From positions 186,001-250,000 of the forward strand of contig CAWKIA010000032.1 in assembly GCA_963849635.1 (NCBI GenBank): 64,000 bases of DNA, in the 5' to 3' direction. Numbering within the stretch: position 1 is the stretch's first letter; each line of letters opens with the position of its first letter. Made by a program: the position numbers and the translations under genes. The notes beneath the pieces are model-generated. The model did not search any database. It saw nothing but the letters and a program-made list of their open reading frames with translations, and had not been told where the DNA came from. Below are positions 7,420 through 16,814 of the stretch, piece by piece. The DNA comes from CAVRUD01 sp963849635 (GTDB taxonomy: Bacteria; Chloroflexota; Chloroflexia; Thermomicrobiales; UBA6265).

Positions 7420-8586
7420 GTGCATCGACGCGATCTGATCTTCGGCGCCGCCGCGATGGCCGGCGCACTGGCCGTAACTGGACCCATCCGTGCCCAGGAA
7501 TCCACGCCGGAGAGCGACGGCTCCCAGGCCCTCGCCATGCTGCGCTTCGCCCCGGCTGATCTGCTCGAAAACGCCGGAGACATCCCGATCCTGGCGACCG
7601 TGGCCGATATCGCCGCCCGGACCGAGTCCGCCGGGGTCGACCTCCCCACCAGCCGGGACGACAACCCCGCCTTCGGCGATTGGGGCCGGGCCATCAACGG
7701 GTTGCTCTACACCTCGTCGATCCTCAACGCCTTTTCGCCGGAATGGCTCGCCGCCTTCGGCTGGGACGCCTTCCAGGTCGACCAGACGCTCGAATACGGT
7801 CAGCCGCCCGACAACGCCCAGGTCTACCTCGGCCGGTTCGACCGGGATGCCATCAACGACGCGCTCCTGGCAGCGGACTACGAGACGATCGAGATCGACG
7901 GCGCGGCCGACGCCTGGTCGCGCTCGCCCGAAGGCGATGTCGATGTCTCCAGCGAGGCGGGCCGGCTGACGCTCGGCGGCATGAACAACGTCGCCCTGAT
8001 GCCGGACGGCGCCCTGATCACCGCCCGCACCCTCGATGTGGCCACCCAGATGGTCGAGACGGCGGCGGGAGACCGAGACTCCCTGGCCAGCAATGACCTC
8101 GTCCAGACTCTGCTAGACGCCCAGACGACCCCGCTGGACTCGGCAATGCTGCTCCTCGGCACCTCGCTCGCCGGAACAATCGACCCGACCACTATCCTTG
8201 AGGGTGACGACGACGAGGCTCGGGGCAGTCTGCGCTGGACCGCACCGCCGACCGGATCGCGACGCAGATCGCCGAGCAGGCGGGCATGCCGCCAATACTC
8301 CTCGCCCTGATCGGCACCACCGGCGAGATCCCCATCTCCCGGGCCTGCTTCACCCTGCTGATGGCCTACGGAGGACGATGCCGAAGCGGCAGTCCCCGTT
8401 ATCGAAGAGCGCCTCGAAACCGGACAGTCGAGCGCCACCCAGCAACCCTGGTCGGAACTCTTCAGCGGGTGGACCGTCACGGCGGTCGAGGACGCCCCGG
8501 TTGTCACGGTCGAACTGGAGACGGAGCGCCCGAACATGTGGTTCGACCTGGTCTTCAATCGCGATACCGGCTTCATCGCCTGGTGA
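7420..8586 (+). pseudogene. exported Thermomicrobia-type protein, two compensating frameshifts
   Basis: The frame opens with an RR leader (MHRRDLIFGAAAMAGALAVTG), a hydrophobic core and AQE-STPES, typical of Tat-exported proteins in this genome. It is open to about 8220, shifts frame until about 8380 (QSALDRTADRIATQIAEQ is read there), and then returns to the first frame for the end (WFDLVFNRDTGFIAW, stop 8584-8586). The restored protein is about 389 residues with no family I can name. Because the two shifts cancel, sequencing error or a small local indel pair is more likely than ancient decay. A GTG start at 7420 follows AGAAAGGG. Confidence 0.65.
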
Positions 8587-8723
8587 TCTCTCGCGCGGCG
8601 ATCAGCGGACTGGACTGTCGCTATAACGTGCGGCTCCGGTTCATCGCCGTCGGGGCATGGAATCAAGCGCGGGGCATACAGTGACGCCAATAAGGGCCAA
8701 AGGAGTATTCCCAGCGCCTCGGC

Positions 8724-9694
8724 GTGATCGGCGACGAGCAGTTCCAGGCAGCGCTGGAGCGGCTTGGACTGGGGGAGTTTGTTCGTGCCGCGCCGGTTGC
8801 CGGCGGACTCTTCGGACAGAACGTGTTCGTCACGAGTACGACCGGTGAGTACGTCCTGCGGGGCGCTCCCCACTACGACTGGCAGTTCCCGGCCGAGCGC
8901 TTCTTCGCCCGGTTGCTGCATGAGCACACGTCAGCCCCCGCCCCCTGGCCGTACCTGATCGAGCCGCCGCCGACATCTTCGGCTGGAGCTACGCTGTCAT
9001 GCCCCGCCTGCCAGGGCTGCAACTGAACGATGCCACGCTGGCGGAGCTCTCGCCCGCCGATCGGCTCAGCATGGCGCGCGCGATGGCGGAGAACCTCGCG
9101 CTGGTCCATGAGCTGACCTGGGCGCACCCGGGGAACTACGACCTCGCCGCGGACTCCGTCGTCCCGTTCCAGCAGAGCTGGACCGACTGGGTGGCCGCGG
9201 AGGTCCGGGGCTGGCTCGCGCTGGCCCGGGGGCACTCGGATCGCACAACGGACGACGACGAAGCTTGGATCGACGGCCTGCTCGGTGCGGCGCGTGCCGC
9301 CCTCGATGAGCCTTTCCAATCCAGCATCGTGCTGCGCGACTACAAAGAGGGCAACACGGTGATGAGTCGCACGCCTGAGGGGTGGCGCGTCAGCGGCGTG
9401 TTCGACCTGATGGAGGCCGCCTTCGGTGACGGCGAGATGGATCTGTCGCGCCAGACCGCCTCGTACCTCGACGAGGACAGGGAACTCGCGCGAACGTTCC
9501 TCCACACGTACCTGGGTCTGCGCCCTCCGCGCCCGGGATTCGAGGAACGGTTCCCGGTCTACATGCTCCGCGACCGGCTGATCATCTGGGAGTACATCCA
9601 ACGCCCGGGGATGGAGCACATGAGAGGGGGAGAGCAGACACTTCGAGCGTGGGCGGAGCCGCATACCGCCTCGCTCGATGCGCTGCTGGGGTAG
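8724..9694 (+). pseudogene. aminoglycoside phosphotransferase-fold kinase, frameshifted
   Basis: The N-terminal lobe (GTG 8724; FVRAAPVAGGLFGQNVFVTS, YVLRGAPHYDWQFPAERFF) and the C-terminal lobe lie in different frames, joined near 8960-8970 where ADIFGWSYAVMPRLPG resumes. The catalytic loop reads LRDYKEGNTVM, keeping the Asp and Asn of the Brenner motif but not its His, and the metal-binding segment is VFDLMEAAFGDGEMDL. APH-fold kinases phosphorylate small molecules such as aminoglycosides or homoserine; the substrate here is unknown. The single shift would restore about 323 residues. Confidence 0.7.
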
Positions 9695-9827
9695 GTCTTG
9701 CCAGGATTACGGGCGGGCGAGCGTAGCCCCTCTCCCGCAATCACCACACGTGCGCAGCGGGCCGGGACGGGGCATACTTCGCGGCCAACAGCGACCAGCG
9801 TGGGTCGGTGAGCGAAAGGGAGAGACG

Positions 9828-10154
9828 ATGGCGCTCTATCTGACGAAGTTCAGCTACACGCCGGAAACCTGGGCCAGACTGATTGGTAACCCGGAGGATC
9901 GCCGCGCGGCCGCCCAGAAGTACATCGAGTCGGTCGGCGGGAAACTCCACGGATTCTGGTACGCCTTCGGCGCGCATGATGGCTACAACCTCTGGGAGGC
10001 CCCCGACAACGTGTCGATGGCCGCGGTTGCCCTCGCGATTGGCAGTGGCGGGGCACTGAGCTCGATCGAGACGACCGTCCTCATGACCGTCGAGGACACG
10101 CTGGAGGCCCTGCGCAAGGCCGGACAGGTCCAGTACCGGGCACCCGGCACGTAG
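9828..10154 (+). CDS. GYD-domain protein
   Basis: The 108-residue product matches small GYD proteins: YLTKFSYTPETWARLI at the start, AAAQKYIESVGGKLHGFWYAFG with the GAHDGYNLWEAPD segment that names the family, and a C-terminal helix TLEALRKAGQVQY. These are ferredoxin-like alpha/beta barrels of unknown activity. The ATG at 9828 follows AGGGAGAG. It is flanked by unrelated genes and appears monocistronic. Confidence 0.85.
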   Translation: MALYLTKFSYTPETWARLIGNPEDRRAAAQKYIESVGGKLHGFWYAFGAHDGYNLWEAPDNVSMAAVALAIGSGGALSSIETTVLMTVEDTLEALRKAGQVQYRAPGT

Positions 10155-10223
10155 GAGATCGCTGCGGAGAGACTAGCGCTGGAGAAGCGCGGCAAGACGA
10201 ATCTGGCAGGCATATCGCGAACC

Positions 10224-11090
10224 TCAGGCGGCTGGCGTGGTCGCGCCGCTCGCCCGGGCGTCCAGCCAAGCAATCACGTCGGCGATCACCTCCGGGCCCT
10301 CGGGCTCATTGAAGATCTCGTGGCGCAGGCCCGGCAGGAGTTTGAGGGTTTTGTCGGCGCTGGTGGCCGCACCGTAGACGGCGATCGAGCCGGCCGGGTC
10401 GGTCAGTTTGTCGTCGGTGCCGTGCATCACCAGCAGTGGCATGGTCAGGCCGGATGCTCGGGCCCGCGTGTCCTCACCGGCCGCGAACATGCCGTAGGCC
10501 ATGCCCACCCGGACCCTGCCGTGATACGTGAGCGGATCGGCGGAGAAGCGGCGGTCCACCTCGGGGTCGCGGGAGAGGATGCCCGGCTGGCTGGCCGGCA
10601 ACAGCGGCAAGTTGGGCAGCAGCCGCGCAAACAGGGCGCTTGCCCGCCGCTGCCACCCTGAGAGGGCCCAGACTTTGTAGGCCGCGCCGCTCACGACCAG
10701 TCCGGCGAGGTCGGTCCGGCGCAAGGCGCAGCGGGTGGCGATCAGCCCGCCCATGGAGTGCCCCAGGAGGTAGACCGGGCCGTTACCGTGCTCCTTCGTG
10801 TCGATCAGGAGGTCGAGATCGTCGACGAAGGCGTCGAAGTCGCGGACCGCCGCCCGGCGGCCGCCACTGTGGCCATGCCCGCGATCGTCCATGCCGACGA
10901 CGCTATACCCACCCCCGCACAGGGCCGCGATGACGTGCTCGTACCGGCCCAGGTGCTCGGCGTAGCCATGGACCAGGACCACGGTCGCCTTCCGCGCGTT
11001 GGCGGGATCATGCCACCGCCAGGCGACCAAAGGCACGCCACCGGTCCCATACAGGTTGATGGTGGTCCGCTCCAGTCCATTCCCCGTCAT
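10224..11090 (-). CDS. alpha/beta hydrolase, monoacylglycerol lipase-like
   Basis: The 288-residue product shows the serine-hydrolase fold of the lysophospholipase/monoglyceride lipase group: VVLVHGYAEHLGRYEHVI (oxyanion hole), GMDDRGHGHSGG, the nucleophile elbow LLGHSMGGLIA, PLLVMHGTDDKLTDP with the catalytic Asp, and LRHEIFNEPE with the catalytic His. It is the third gene of an nnrE-yqhA-hydrolase operon, 21 bp after yqhA. No signal peptide is present, so it acts in the cytoplasm on a monoacylglycerol-like ester. Confidence 0.9.
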   Translation of the reverse strand: MTGNGLERTTINLYGTGGVPLVAWRWHDPANARKATVVLVHGYAEHLGRYEHVIAALCGGGYSVVGMDDRGHGHSGGRRAAVRDFDAFVDDLDLLIDTKEHGNGPVYLLGHSMGGLIATRCALRRTDLAGLVVSGAAYKVWALSGWQRRASALFARLLPNLPLLPASQPGILSRDPEVDRRFSADPLTYHGRVRVGMAYGMFAAGEDTRARASGLTMPLLVMHGTDDKLTDPAGSIAVYGAATSADKTLKLLPGLRHEIFNEPEGPEVIADVIAWLDARASGATTPAA

Positions 11091-11111
11091 CCTGGCATTC
11101 CGCTTACCCGC

Positions 11112-11597
11112 CTATTCTTTCTCTTTCGACTGACGCTCTAGCCAGCGCTGGAGCGTCAACGCCACGATCACAGCGGCAATTGCCAGTCCGAGGTAGAGGA
11201 TATCGACGCCGTGGATCGTCTCCCCAACCACATGGCCGAGGAACGTCACTCCCAGGAGGACGATGATCACGCCGATCAGTTTCTCTTTCAGATCATCCAG
11301 CGTGGTGATATGCAGCCAGTCCGGCATCGGCAGGTGCTGGTCGACGAAGAGTTCGTAGAGGCCCAGGGCGACGATGTAGAGCACGGTGCCCAGCAAGATG
11401 AGATCGATGAGTTCGATGAAGTCGACCGCGTGGACCTTTGCTTCGCCCGTACTGACATCATGCTCTTCGAGCATGTCCCAGACGATCTCCAAGACAGTGA
11501 AGAAGCCGTAGATGATCAACGCCACCGCGGCGAGGAATGAGCCGAGGACGGCGACTGCGATCACAAAGCGGCTGCTGGCCAGGATACGTCTGATCAC
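11112..11597 (-). CDS. YqhA/UPF0114-family membrane protein
   Basis: The 161-residue product has four hydrophobic segments: FVIAVAVLGSFLAAVALII, FIELIDLILLGTVLYIVALG, LIGVIIVLLGVTFLGHVVG and a C-terminal one. LYELFVDQHLPMPDWLHITT is a typical family segment. Function is not established. The GTG start at 11597 overlaps the nnrE stop (GTGA), which indicates translational coupling. An acidic loop follows the first helix. Confidence 0.88.
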   Translation of the reverse strand: MIRRILASSRFVIAVAVLGSFLAAVALIIYGFFTVLEIVWDMLEEHDVSTGEAKVHAVDFIELIDLILLGTVLYIVALGLYELFVDQHLPMPDWLHITTLDDLKEKLIGVIIVLLGVTFLGHVVGETIHGVDILYLGLAIAAVIVALTLQRWLERQSKEKE

Positions 11598-12448
11598 GCC
11601 TCGTCCTCTCCATCCCGTTCCGCCGGGCCGTGCGCCCCAGCGGGAGTAACAGTCACCGCATCCGCTTCCCCAATGATCCTGATGATAGCCGCCCGATCGA
11701 AGAGTGTCGCGGACGCGGCGATTCGCGCTTCATCAACCCCCGCCCGGCGATAGGCTTCGAGGGGGATGCCGATATCGGCCAGGTAGAGCTCGCCAAGGAG
11801 CGGCGCGGTGCCGGGGGCGAGGAGGCCGGTCTTGGGCAGGGCAAGCGTCAGGGTCGCGGTGGCGCGCACCGCCGGGGTGAAGGCGGTCCCGCCCGTGGCG
11901 TCGAGGCCGGAGGGCAGGTCGACCGCCAGGATCGGACCGGGGGCGGCGTTGGCCAGGTGGATCAGGCGAGCCGACGGCCCATCGGGAGTCCGCGCGAGCG
12001 TGAACCCGAACAGGGCATCGATGAGCAGATCCGCCTTCGCGGGAGGCTCCACCGGCCATCTCGGCCCGCCCGGGCTGCCAACCGTCACGCCGATCTTGCC
12101 CAGGATGGCGGCCTGATGGGCAGCGGTCGGGCCTAGCCGGTCCGGGGCGCGATCGAGCAGCACCCGCACGTCTGCGCCCCAGCCGTGCAGGTACCTGGCC
12201 GCGACCATCCCATCGCCGCCGTTGCCCCCGCCCCCGGCCAGGATCAGAACTGAGCGACCGTGCGGGCTATCGCCCAGAAATCGGGCGCGGGCGAATTGCG
12301 CGACAGCCAGCCCGGCAACCTCCATCACCTGGAGGATGTCCAGGCCCAGTTCCGCGACCATCGCCCGGTCGACGGCCGCCATCTCCGCCGCGGTCACGGC
12401 GGGGATATCCGCGGCGTGACGCTCCTCAACGGCCAAACCTTGCTCCAT
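11594..12448 (-). CDS. nnrE: NAD(P)H-hydrate epimerase
   Basis: The 284-residue product is the YjeF N-terminal (Rossmann-like) epimerase that repairs hydrated NAD(P)H. Motifs: AAEMAAVDRAM, LDILQVMEVAG, the nucleotide loop ILAGGGGNGGDGMVAARYL, DLLIDALFGF with the catalytic Asp, and AVDLPSGLDATGG. The dehydratase (YjeF C-terminal) domain is missing, so that activity must come from another gene. It heads an operon with yqhA and a hydrolase and is divergent from the glycosylase gene at 12560. Confidence 0.92.
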   Translation of the reverse strand: MEQGLAVEERHAADIPAVTAAEMAAVDRAMVAELGLDILQVMEVAGLAVAQFARARFLGDSPHGRSVLILAGGGGNGGDGMVAARYLHGWGADVRVLLDRAPDRLGPTAAHQAAILGKIGVTVGSPGGPRWPVEPPAKADLLIDALFGFTLARTPDGPSARLIHLANAAPGPILAVDLPSGLDATGGTAFTPAVRATATLTLALPKTGLLAPGTAPLLGELYLADIGIPLEAYRRAGVDEARIAASATLFDRAAIIRIIGEADAVTVTPAGAHGPAERDGEDEA

Positions 12449-12559
12449 TGCCTGTCCTCAGTGTTTGCCGGTGCGTATCCTTGCGACGTGCTGCTCCGAT
12501 GATAGCCGCCGCAACGACGCCGTTCGGCGCCGCCCCGAACTAGAGGGACGAACCTGAAC

Positions 12560-13177
12560 ATGTCCCGATTGGCCCAGCTGGCGACGCTCCACCGTGAGAT
12601 CCTTGCCTGCAATCGCTGCGTCGAGGCCGGATACATCCCCGAGGCTCACCCGATCGTCCGGGGCGGTGCCCGCGACCGCCTGATGGCGATCGGCCAGGCG
12701 CCAGGCGCCCACGCTCACGAGCACCCGCTTCCATTTTCGGGGTCCTTCGGGATCACACTGCGCCGCTGGCTGGAGCAGGCGGGCTTTCCGCCCGAGGCGC
12801 TCGATCGCAGAATCTACCGCACCAGTCTAACCAAGTGCTTTCCGGGAACGAGTCCCAGCGGCAAAGGCGACCGCGCGCCCTCGGCCGCCGAGATTGCTCT
12901 CTGCCGGCACCACCTGGACCGGGAGATCGGACTCGTCCGGCCCAGGGTCGTGCTCGCGTTGGGGCGGCTCGCCGCCGTCGCGTTCCTGCGCCCTGCCCCG
13001 CTCGTCGATCTGGTCGGAACGGCCCAGGCGGCGGAGCGAGCGGGCCACCGGTTCGTGGTCGTGCCGCTGCCCCACCCCTCCGGCGTCTCCCGCTGGCTCA
13101 ACGAGGCCGAGAACCGGGCCAGGGTTGACACCGCTCTCGCCCTCCTCTCCGACCTGCGGGAACGCGAGGGGCTATAG
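12560..13177 (+). CDS. uracil-DNA glycosylase, family 4/5-like with Fe-S cysteines
   Basis: The 205-residue product shows motif A MAIGQAPGAHAHEHPLPFSG and motif B VVPLPHPSGVSRWLN. Four cysteines are placed as in [4Fe-4S] glycosylases: the CNRC pair near residue 17, one in LTKCFPG and one in IALCRHH. The family-4 water-activating Asp/Glu of motif A is replaced by Ala-His, closer to family 5 and UdgX-like enzymes. It would excise uracil or deaminated bases from DNA. It is divergent from nnrE. Confidence 0.85.
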   Translation: MSRLAQLATLHREILACNRCVEAGYIPEAHPIVRGGARDRLMAIGQAPGAHAHEHPLPFSGSFGITLRRWLEQAGFPPEALDRRIYRTSLTKCFPGTSPSGKGDRAPSAAEIALCRHHLDREIGLVRPRVVLALGRLAAVAFLRPAPLVDLVGTAQAAERAGHRFVVVPLPHPSGVSRWLNEAENRARVDTALALLSDLREREGL

Positions 13178-13262
13178 GGCAGGTTCGATGCTGGCGCTTG
13201 AATCGGGAGCGCTGGAGAGGCAGCGGCACCGGATCAGCCTGCCGGTGCGTTCGCGGAACCGA

Positions 13263-14180
13263 TCATCTCATCGACCGCAGGAGCGCGCTGACATCGGCGA
13301 TTGGCCCCAGGTGGGTCAGCTTGTCGGGGTTGACGATCGAGCTGATGCTTGTGATCTGATCTCCGGTGATATCCAGCGCCATGACGCCGATCAGCCGCTG
13401 CTGCTCGTCGAGAAAGAGCGCTCCCGGGCCGCCGTTGATCTCGACGGGACGCAACGACACGCCCGGAACACGGGCAAGGGCGCGGAGACCGTGGAGCAGC
13501 GTGCGCGCCACGCGGTCGCGCCCGCGCATTGACCGTGCGAGCGCCGGAACCTTGCCGCCGCCGTCGCCGGTCAGGACCACGTCGTGGGCGAGCAGCGCCT
13601 CAAGCCCGGCGAGATCGCCTTGCTCGGTGGCCACGAAGAACTGTCGCGCCAGTTCGTCGCGCTGCTCGCGGGTCGATTGGAAGCGGGGCCGGCCCTGCTT
13701 GACGTGGCGTCTGGCGCGGGTGGCGAGCTGGCGCACGTTGTCCTCGCTCTTGCCGACGATCGCCGCGATCTCCGGGTACCCGTAGTCGAAGACATCGTGC
13801 AGCAGCAGCGCGGCTCGCTGCTCGGGCGTGAGGCTCTCCAGCAGCACCAGCAACGCCAGCGACAGCGATTCGGCGGTCTCAGCGAGCCAGGCGGGATCAT
13901 TGTGGCCGTCGGTGATGATCGGCTCTGGCAGCCACTCGCCGACATAGCATTCACGGCGGACGCGCGCGGAGCGCAACTCGTTGATCGCCAGCCGGGTGGT
14001 CACGGTGGCGACGAACGCGCGCGGCGAAGCGATCTGCTCGCCGGAATCAAGCGTCTGATGCACCCGCAGCAGCGCTTCCTGCACTACATCCTCGGCCTCG
14101 GACAGGCTGCCGAGCATCCGGTAGGCGATCGCGAACGCGCCCGGCCGCAGCTCATCAAGCAGTCGCTCGCGATCGGTCAT
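13263..14180 (-). CDS. ECF41-type RNA polymerase sigma factor with SnoaL-like C-terminal domain
   Basis: The 305-residue protein has sigma region 2 (RPGAFAIAYRMLGSLSEAEDVVQEALLRVHQ) and region 4 (LTPEQRAALLLHDVFDYGYPEIAAIVGKSEDNVRQ). A SnoaL-like domain follows with DGGGK and NPDKL, both hallmarks of ECF41 factors whose C-terminal domain acts as a built-in regulator in place of an anti-sigma factor. The WLPEPI linker is also typical. The carboxymuconolactone decarboxylase and DoxX genes upstream are classical ECF41 partners and likely targets. The ATG at 14180 fits the domain start better than 14216. Confidence 0.92.
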   Translation of the reverse strand: MTDRERLLDELRPGAFAIAYRMLGSLSEAEDVVQEALLRVHQTLDSGEQIASPRAFVATVTTRLAINELRSARVRRECYVGEWLPEPIITDGHNDPAWLAETAESLSLALLVLLESLTPEQRAALLLHDVFDYGYPEIAAIVGKSEDNVRQLATRARRHVKQGRPRFQSTREQRDELARQFFVATEQGDLAGLEALLAHDVVLTGDGGGKVPALARSMRGRDRVARTLLHGLRALARVPGVSLRPVEINGGPGALFLDEQQRLIGVMALDITGDQITSISSIVNPDKLTHLGPIADVSALLRSMR

Positions 14181-14225
14181 ACCGTTGTGGCCCCCTGTCG
14201 CCAGCACTGAAGACACCGCATCCGG

Positions 14226-14610
14226 TCAGCCGGTGAAGGACTCGGGGCCGAAGCGACCCCACGCCACGAAGCCCGCCAGGGCGAGATAGACCAGGTCCCC
14301 CAGCATGAACTTGACCTCGTGGCGGCGGATGCGCGTGATCGTCGCGCCAGCCATGATCAACACTAAACCGACCGCAGCCAGCGGCACCAGGACCGGCGCG
14401 ATGTCGAGCGCGGCGGGCAGGACCAGACCCACCGCGGCCAGGATCTCAAGGGCTCCGATGGCTCTGAACGTGCCGGCGCTGAAGTCTCGGCCCATCCGCC
14501 GCCGGGAAGGTGGCCCATTTCTCCGTGGACACGATCAGTTTGGCAGTGCCGCCGGCCAGGTAGGCGGCGGCCAGCAGTCCAGCCACGATCCACAGAGCGA
14601 GGTCCATCAT
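14226..14610 (-). pseudogene. DoxX-like membrane protein, frameshifted
   Basis: The first part (ATG at 14610 or 14607 after AGGAG) reads MMDLALWIVAGLLAAAYLAGG with a first membrane helix and KLIVSTEKWA. The remainder (FSAGTFRAIGALEILAAVGL, two further helices) is in another frame, with the switch near 14500. Total length is 385 nt, one base off a multiple of three. Together they make a DoxX-like protein of about 128 residues. It sits between a CMD gene and an ECF41 sigma gene on the same strand and is probably part of that operon. Confidence 0.75.
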
Positions 14611-14632
14611 AAACTCCTACAGCGAGGAATAT

Positions 14633-14725
14633 CTGCACCACGTCCTCGGCGTCGGCCGAACTGAGCATTTGGTATGCGACATCGAACGGCAGGCTGCGGT
14701 GGGTGACGAACGGGTCGTCGCTCAT
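14633..14725 (-). pseudogene. stump of a second ECF sigma factor gene
   Basis: MSDDPFVTHRSLPFDVAYQM continues with LSSADAEDVVQ, which is region 2 of a SigJ/ECF-type sigma factor, then homology ends abruptly. The ATG overlaps the CMD stop (ATGA), so it once was translationally coupled. The DoxX ribosome binding site begins about 15 bp downstream. The rest of the sigma gene is gone, evidently by deletion. Confidence 0.65.
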
Positions 14726-15315
14726 GCCGAGGAGACGGCGACCGCCGACGGAGTTGCGAGCGGAGGCAGGCCGCAGGCCGCCGCGAACTCCTGAGAATGG
14801 ATACCGAGCGCGATGTTGCCCCGGGCGGAGCAGTTCATGAACCCGACCCTGGCGGTCAACTCCACCAGCGCCGCCGCTCCCAGGTCCTTGAGCAGTGCGG
14901 CCGACATCTCGTCGGTGACGGCCGGTGGGGTCTGGCTCATCGCCTCGGCGTACTCCATCACGCGTCGCTCCACGGGAGTGAAGACCTCAGACTCCCGCCA
15001 GCGCGGCACCTCCCGTGCCTTGGCCTCGTCGAGGCCCCGGTTGTGGGCCATGAAGTAGCCGAGATCCAGGCAGAAGCTACAGCCGACCGCGCCGGCCGCG
15101 GCCATCGCCGCGAACGTCGCCAGGTTCCGGTCGAGCCGGTCCCACTTCTCGGTCTTGCGGCCGAATCCCATCATGTCCTTGAGCACGGTCGGGTAGTGCC
15201 ACATCACCGCGGCCCCGTCCGGTACCTCGCCAAGCATCTTGCGGGACATCTTCTTCAGCAGGCTCCCGTAGATGCCGGTGATCTCGGCCTTGGGGACCCG
15301 GGTGTTGCTGGTCAT
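14722..15315 (-). CDS. carboxymuconolactone decarboxylase (AhpD-like) family protein
   Basis: The 197-residue product is an all-helical AhpD-like protein with the redox pair CSFC in GAVGCSFCLDLGYFMAHNRG and a second conserved segment RVMEYAEAMSQTPP. CMD-family members near ECF sigma genes are thought to be thiol peroxidase-like. It heads the CMD-DoxX-ECF41 cluster and is a likely target of that sigma factor. The start at 15315 follows AGGAGA. Confidence 0.9.
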   Translation of the reverse strand: MTSNTRVPKAEITGIYGSLLKKMSRKMLGEVPDGAAVMWHYPTVLKDMMGFGRKTEKWDRLDRNLATFAAMAAAGAVGCSFCLDLGYFMAHNRGLDEAKAREVPRWRESEVFTPVERRVMEYAEAMSQTPPAVTDEMSAALLKDLGAAALVELTARVGFMNCSARGNIALGIHSQEFAAACGLPPLATPSAVAVSSA

Positions 15316-15440
15316 AGTCGTTCTCCTGTCATCGAGGAATACCTACACCCCTAGAGACAAGATGGCAGCCCCGGCTGTGACACCTCACGAGTACGCCGAG
15401 CATAGGACCCGGCTGTTCCGGCATTTCAGATCGGTAACAC

Positions 15441-15475
15441 GCGACGGCCCCTCCCAAATCGGGAGGGGCCGTCGC
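15441..15475. terminator. 15-bp perfect stem-loop
   Basis: GCGACGGCCCCTCCC, loop AAATC, then the exact complement. It lies 3' of the DUF4352 gene that ends at 15517 (minus strand). A T-tract is weak, but a stem this long and GC-rich is a plausible terminator separating that gene from the CMD operon. Confidence 0.7.
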
Positions 15476-15516
15476 ATTACGGTGGGCCGCCGTTGGATGG
15501 ACGGATTTTCCGCCTG

Positions 15517-16587
15517 CTACGCGGCGTCGCACGCCTCGATGAGGGGAGCGGTTACGGCGCTAGCCTCTTCAATCAGGGCGTTGGCGTCCTGGATGTCGGC
15601 CAGGAGCGCGGCCGTATCGACGACCTCGTCTTCTTCGACCGCGTCCGCGACGACGTCGAGCGCGTCGGCGTAGGTGTCGAGCGCGTCGGCAATCTGGTCG
15701 CTGGCCTCCTCGGCCGCCGCCGGCGGGTCGCTTTCGCGCTGGGCGTCGGCCTCATCCGCGAGCTGATCGGCGATCTCGCGCAGGCGCTCGATGTCGACAT
15801 CGTCGCCCATGTTCTGGAGTTCGGCGCCGACGGGCTGGAGCGCGTTCAGGCGGTCGAGCGTGTCAGTTGCCCAGTCACAATGCTCTTCGGTGGGCTCGAT
15901 GGCGGCATCATCCGCAGAGTCATCGTCAGCATCGTCCTCGTCGTCAGCCACTGGAGTTTCGTCGTCGGTGTCGTCCGCGTCCGTGTTGTCGCTCTCCTCC
16001 TCGTCGGTGGCATCCGGCGTTTCTTCGGCTTGATCGTCCTCATCACCGGCGCTGGAGCCGCCGGTCCCGCCCGAGAGGTCGGCCAAGGCATAGAGCTGCG
16101 GGATATCCCCAAAGAAGGAGTAGTAAAGCTGCGTCAACTCGGCATCGTCGGCGACGACGTAGAGGACCGCGCCGGAGACCGTCTCGCCCGGATTCATGTT
16201 CGACGACTCAAGATCTGGGTACTCGACGATCGAGTCGGCCGTCCGCGAGACGAAGTTCGCGAAGGCGGCCCGCCCGAAGGAGTCGAGCAGGTAGAAGTCG
16301 AACTGGGCGAACTCGTACGGGCGCTCACCCGTGTTCTCGACGGTGATCGCGGCCAACACGAAGCGCTCGCCCTCGGCCGGGGCGCCAAAGTCCTCGTAGT
16401 CCTCGAACGGGTCGATCACCTCATCGACCGTGACCTGGGCGACCTCGTCGCCGTCGACGTTGTAGATCGGGACAGGTTCGCCAATCGGGTTAGCGCCAAA
16501 GCCTCCCTCTTGGGCGACCACCTTGCCGTTTCCAGCCAAGCCGACGAGCGCCATCATCACGGCAATGATCAGCATCGCGCGCCGCAT
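15517..16587 (-). CDS. exported DUF4352-type protein with acidic linker and helical tail
   Basis: The 356-residue product has a signal peptide (MRRAMLIIAVMMALVGLAG, ending at VVAQE), then an immunoglobulin-like DUF4352/TelA-type domain (RFVLAAITVENTGERPYEFA, SSNMNPGETVSGAVLYVV). A roughly 60-residue Asp/Glu/Ser-rich linker follows, then a helical C-terminal domain with DIERLREIADQLADEADAQ. The ATG at 16587 has AGGAGG. The neighbour at 16815 is a paralogue of the first domain. Extracellular calcium- or cation-binding through the acidic tract is possible but unproven. Confidence 0.8.
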   Translation of the reverse strand: MRRAMLIIAVMMALVGLAGNGKVVAQEGGFGANPIGEPVPIYNVDGDEVAQVTVDEVIDPFEDYEDFGAPAEGERFVLAAITVENTGERPYEFAQFDFYLLDSFGRAAFANFVSRTADSIVEYPDLESSNMNPGETVSGAVLYVVADDAELTQLYYSFFGDIPQLYALADLSGGTGGSSAGDEDDQAEETPDATDEEESDNTDADDTDDETPVADDEDDADDDSADDAAIEPTEEHCDWATDTLDRLNALQPVGAELQNMGDDVDIERLREIADQLADEADAQRESDPPAAAEEASDQIADALDTYADALDVVADAVEEDEVVDTAALLADIQDANALIEEASAVTAPLIEACDAA

Positions 16588-16712
16588 GCGTTCCTCCTGT
16601 CGCGGCGATGCCGCGACCACTCGTACTGCGCCGCCGTGCGGCGACATCGTCTCCCCCAAGACCAGGGAGGATACGGGCGGAACACGGCACGCACAAGCCA
16701 ATCGGTGCATAA

Positions 16713-16745
16713 AGAAGAGGGTGGCCACTCAGGCCACCCTCTTCT
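16713..16745 (-). terminator. rho-independent terminator
   Basis: A 14-bp perfect stem (AGAAGAGGGTGGCC and its complement) with a 5-nt loop; on the minus strand it is followed by TTTAT. It lies downstream of the exported gene ending at 16815 and upstream of the next gene's start. Confidence 0.8.
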
Positions 16746-16814
16746 GCTCGATACCGGGACGCTGCCTACGCGGGTTGATCCGCGCTCAACTGGCCGGCCA
16801 TGACCTCGGTGAGG

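Noticed and set aside
6245..7468. 407-codon minus-strand frame opposite the nitronate monooxygenase gene
   Set aside because: Antisense shadow; Gly/Asp-rich translation without domain signatures.
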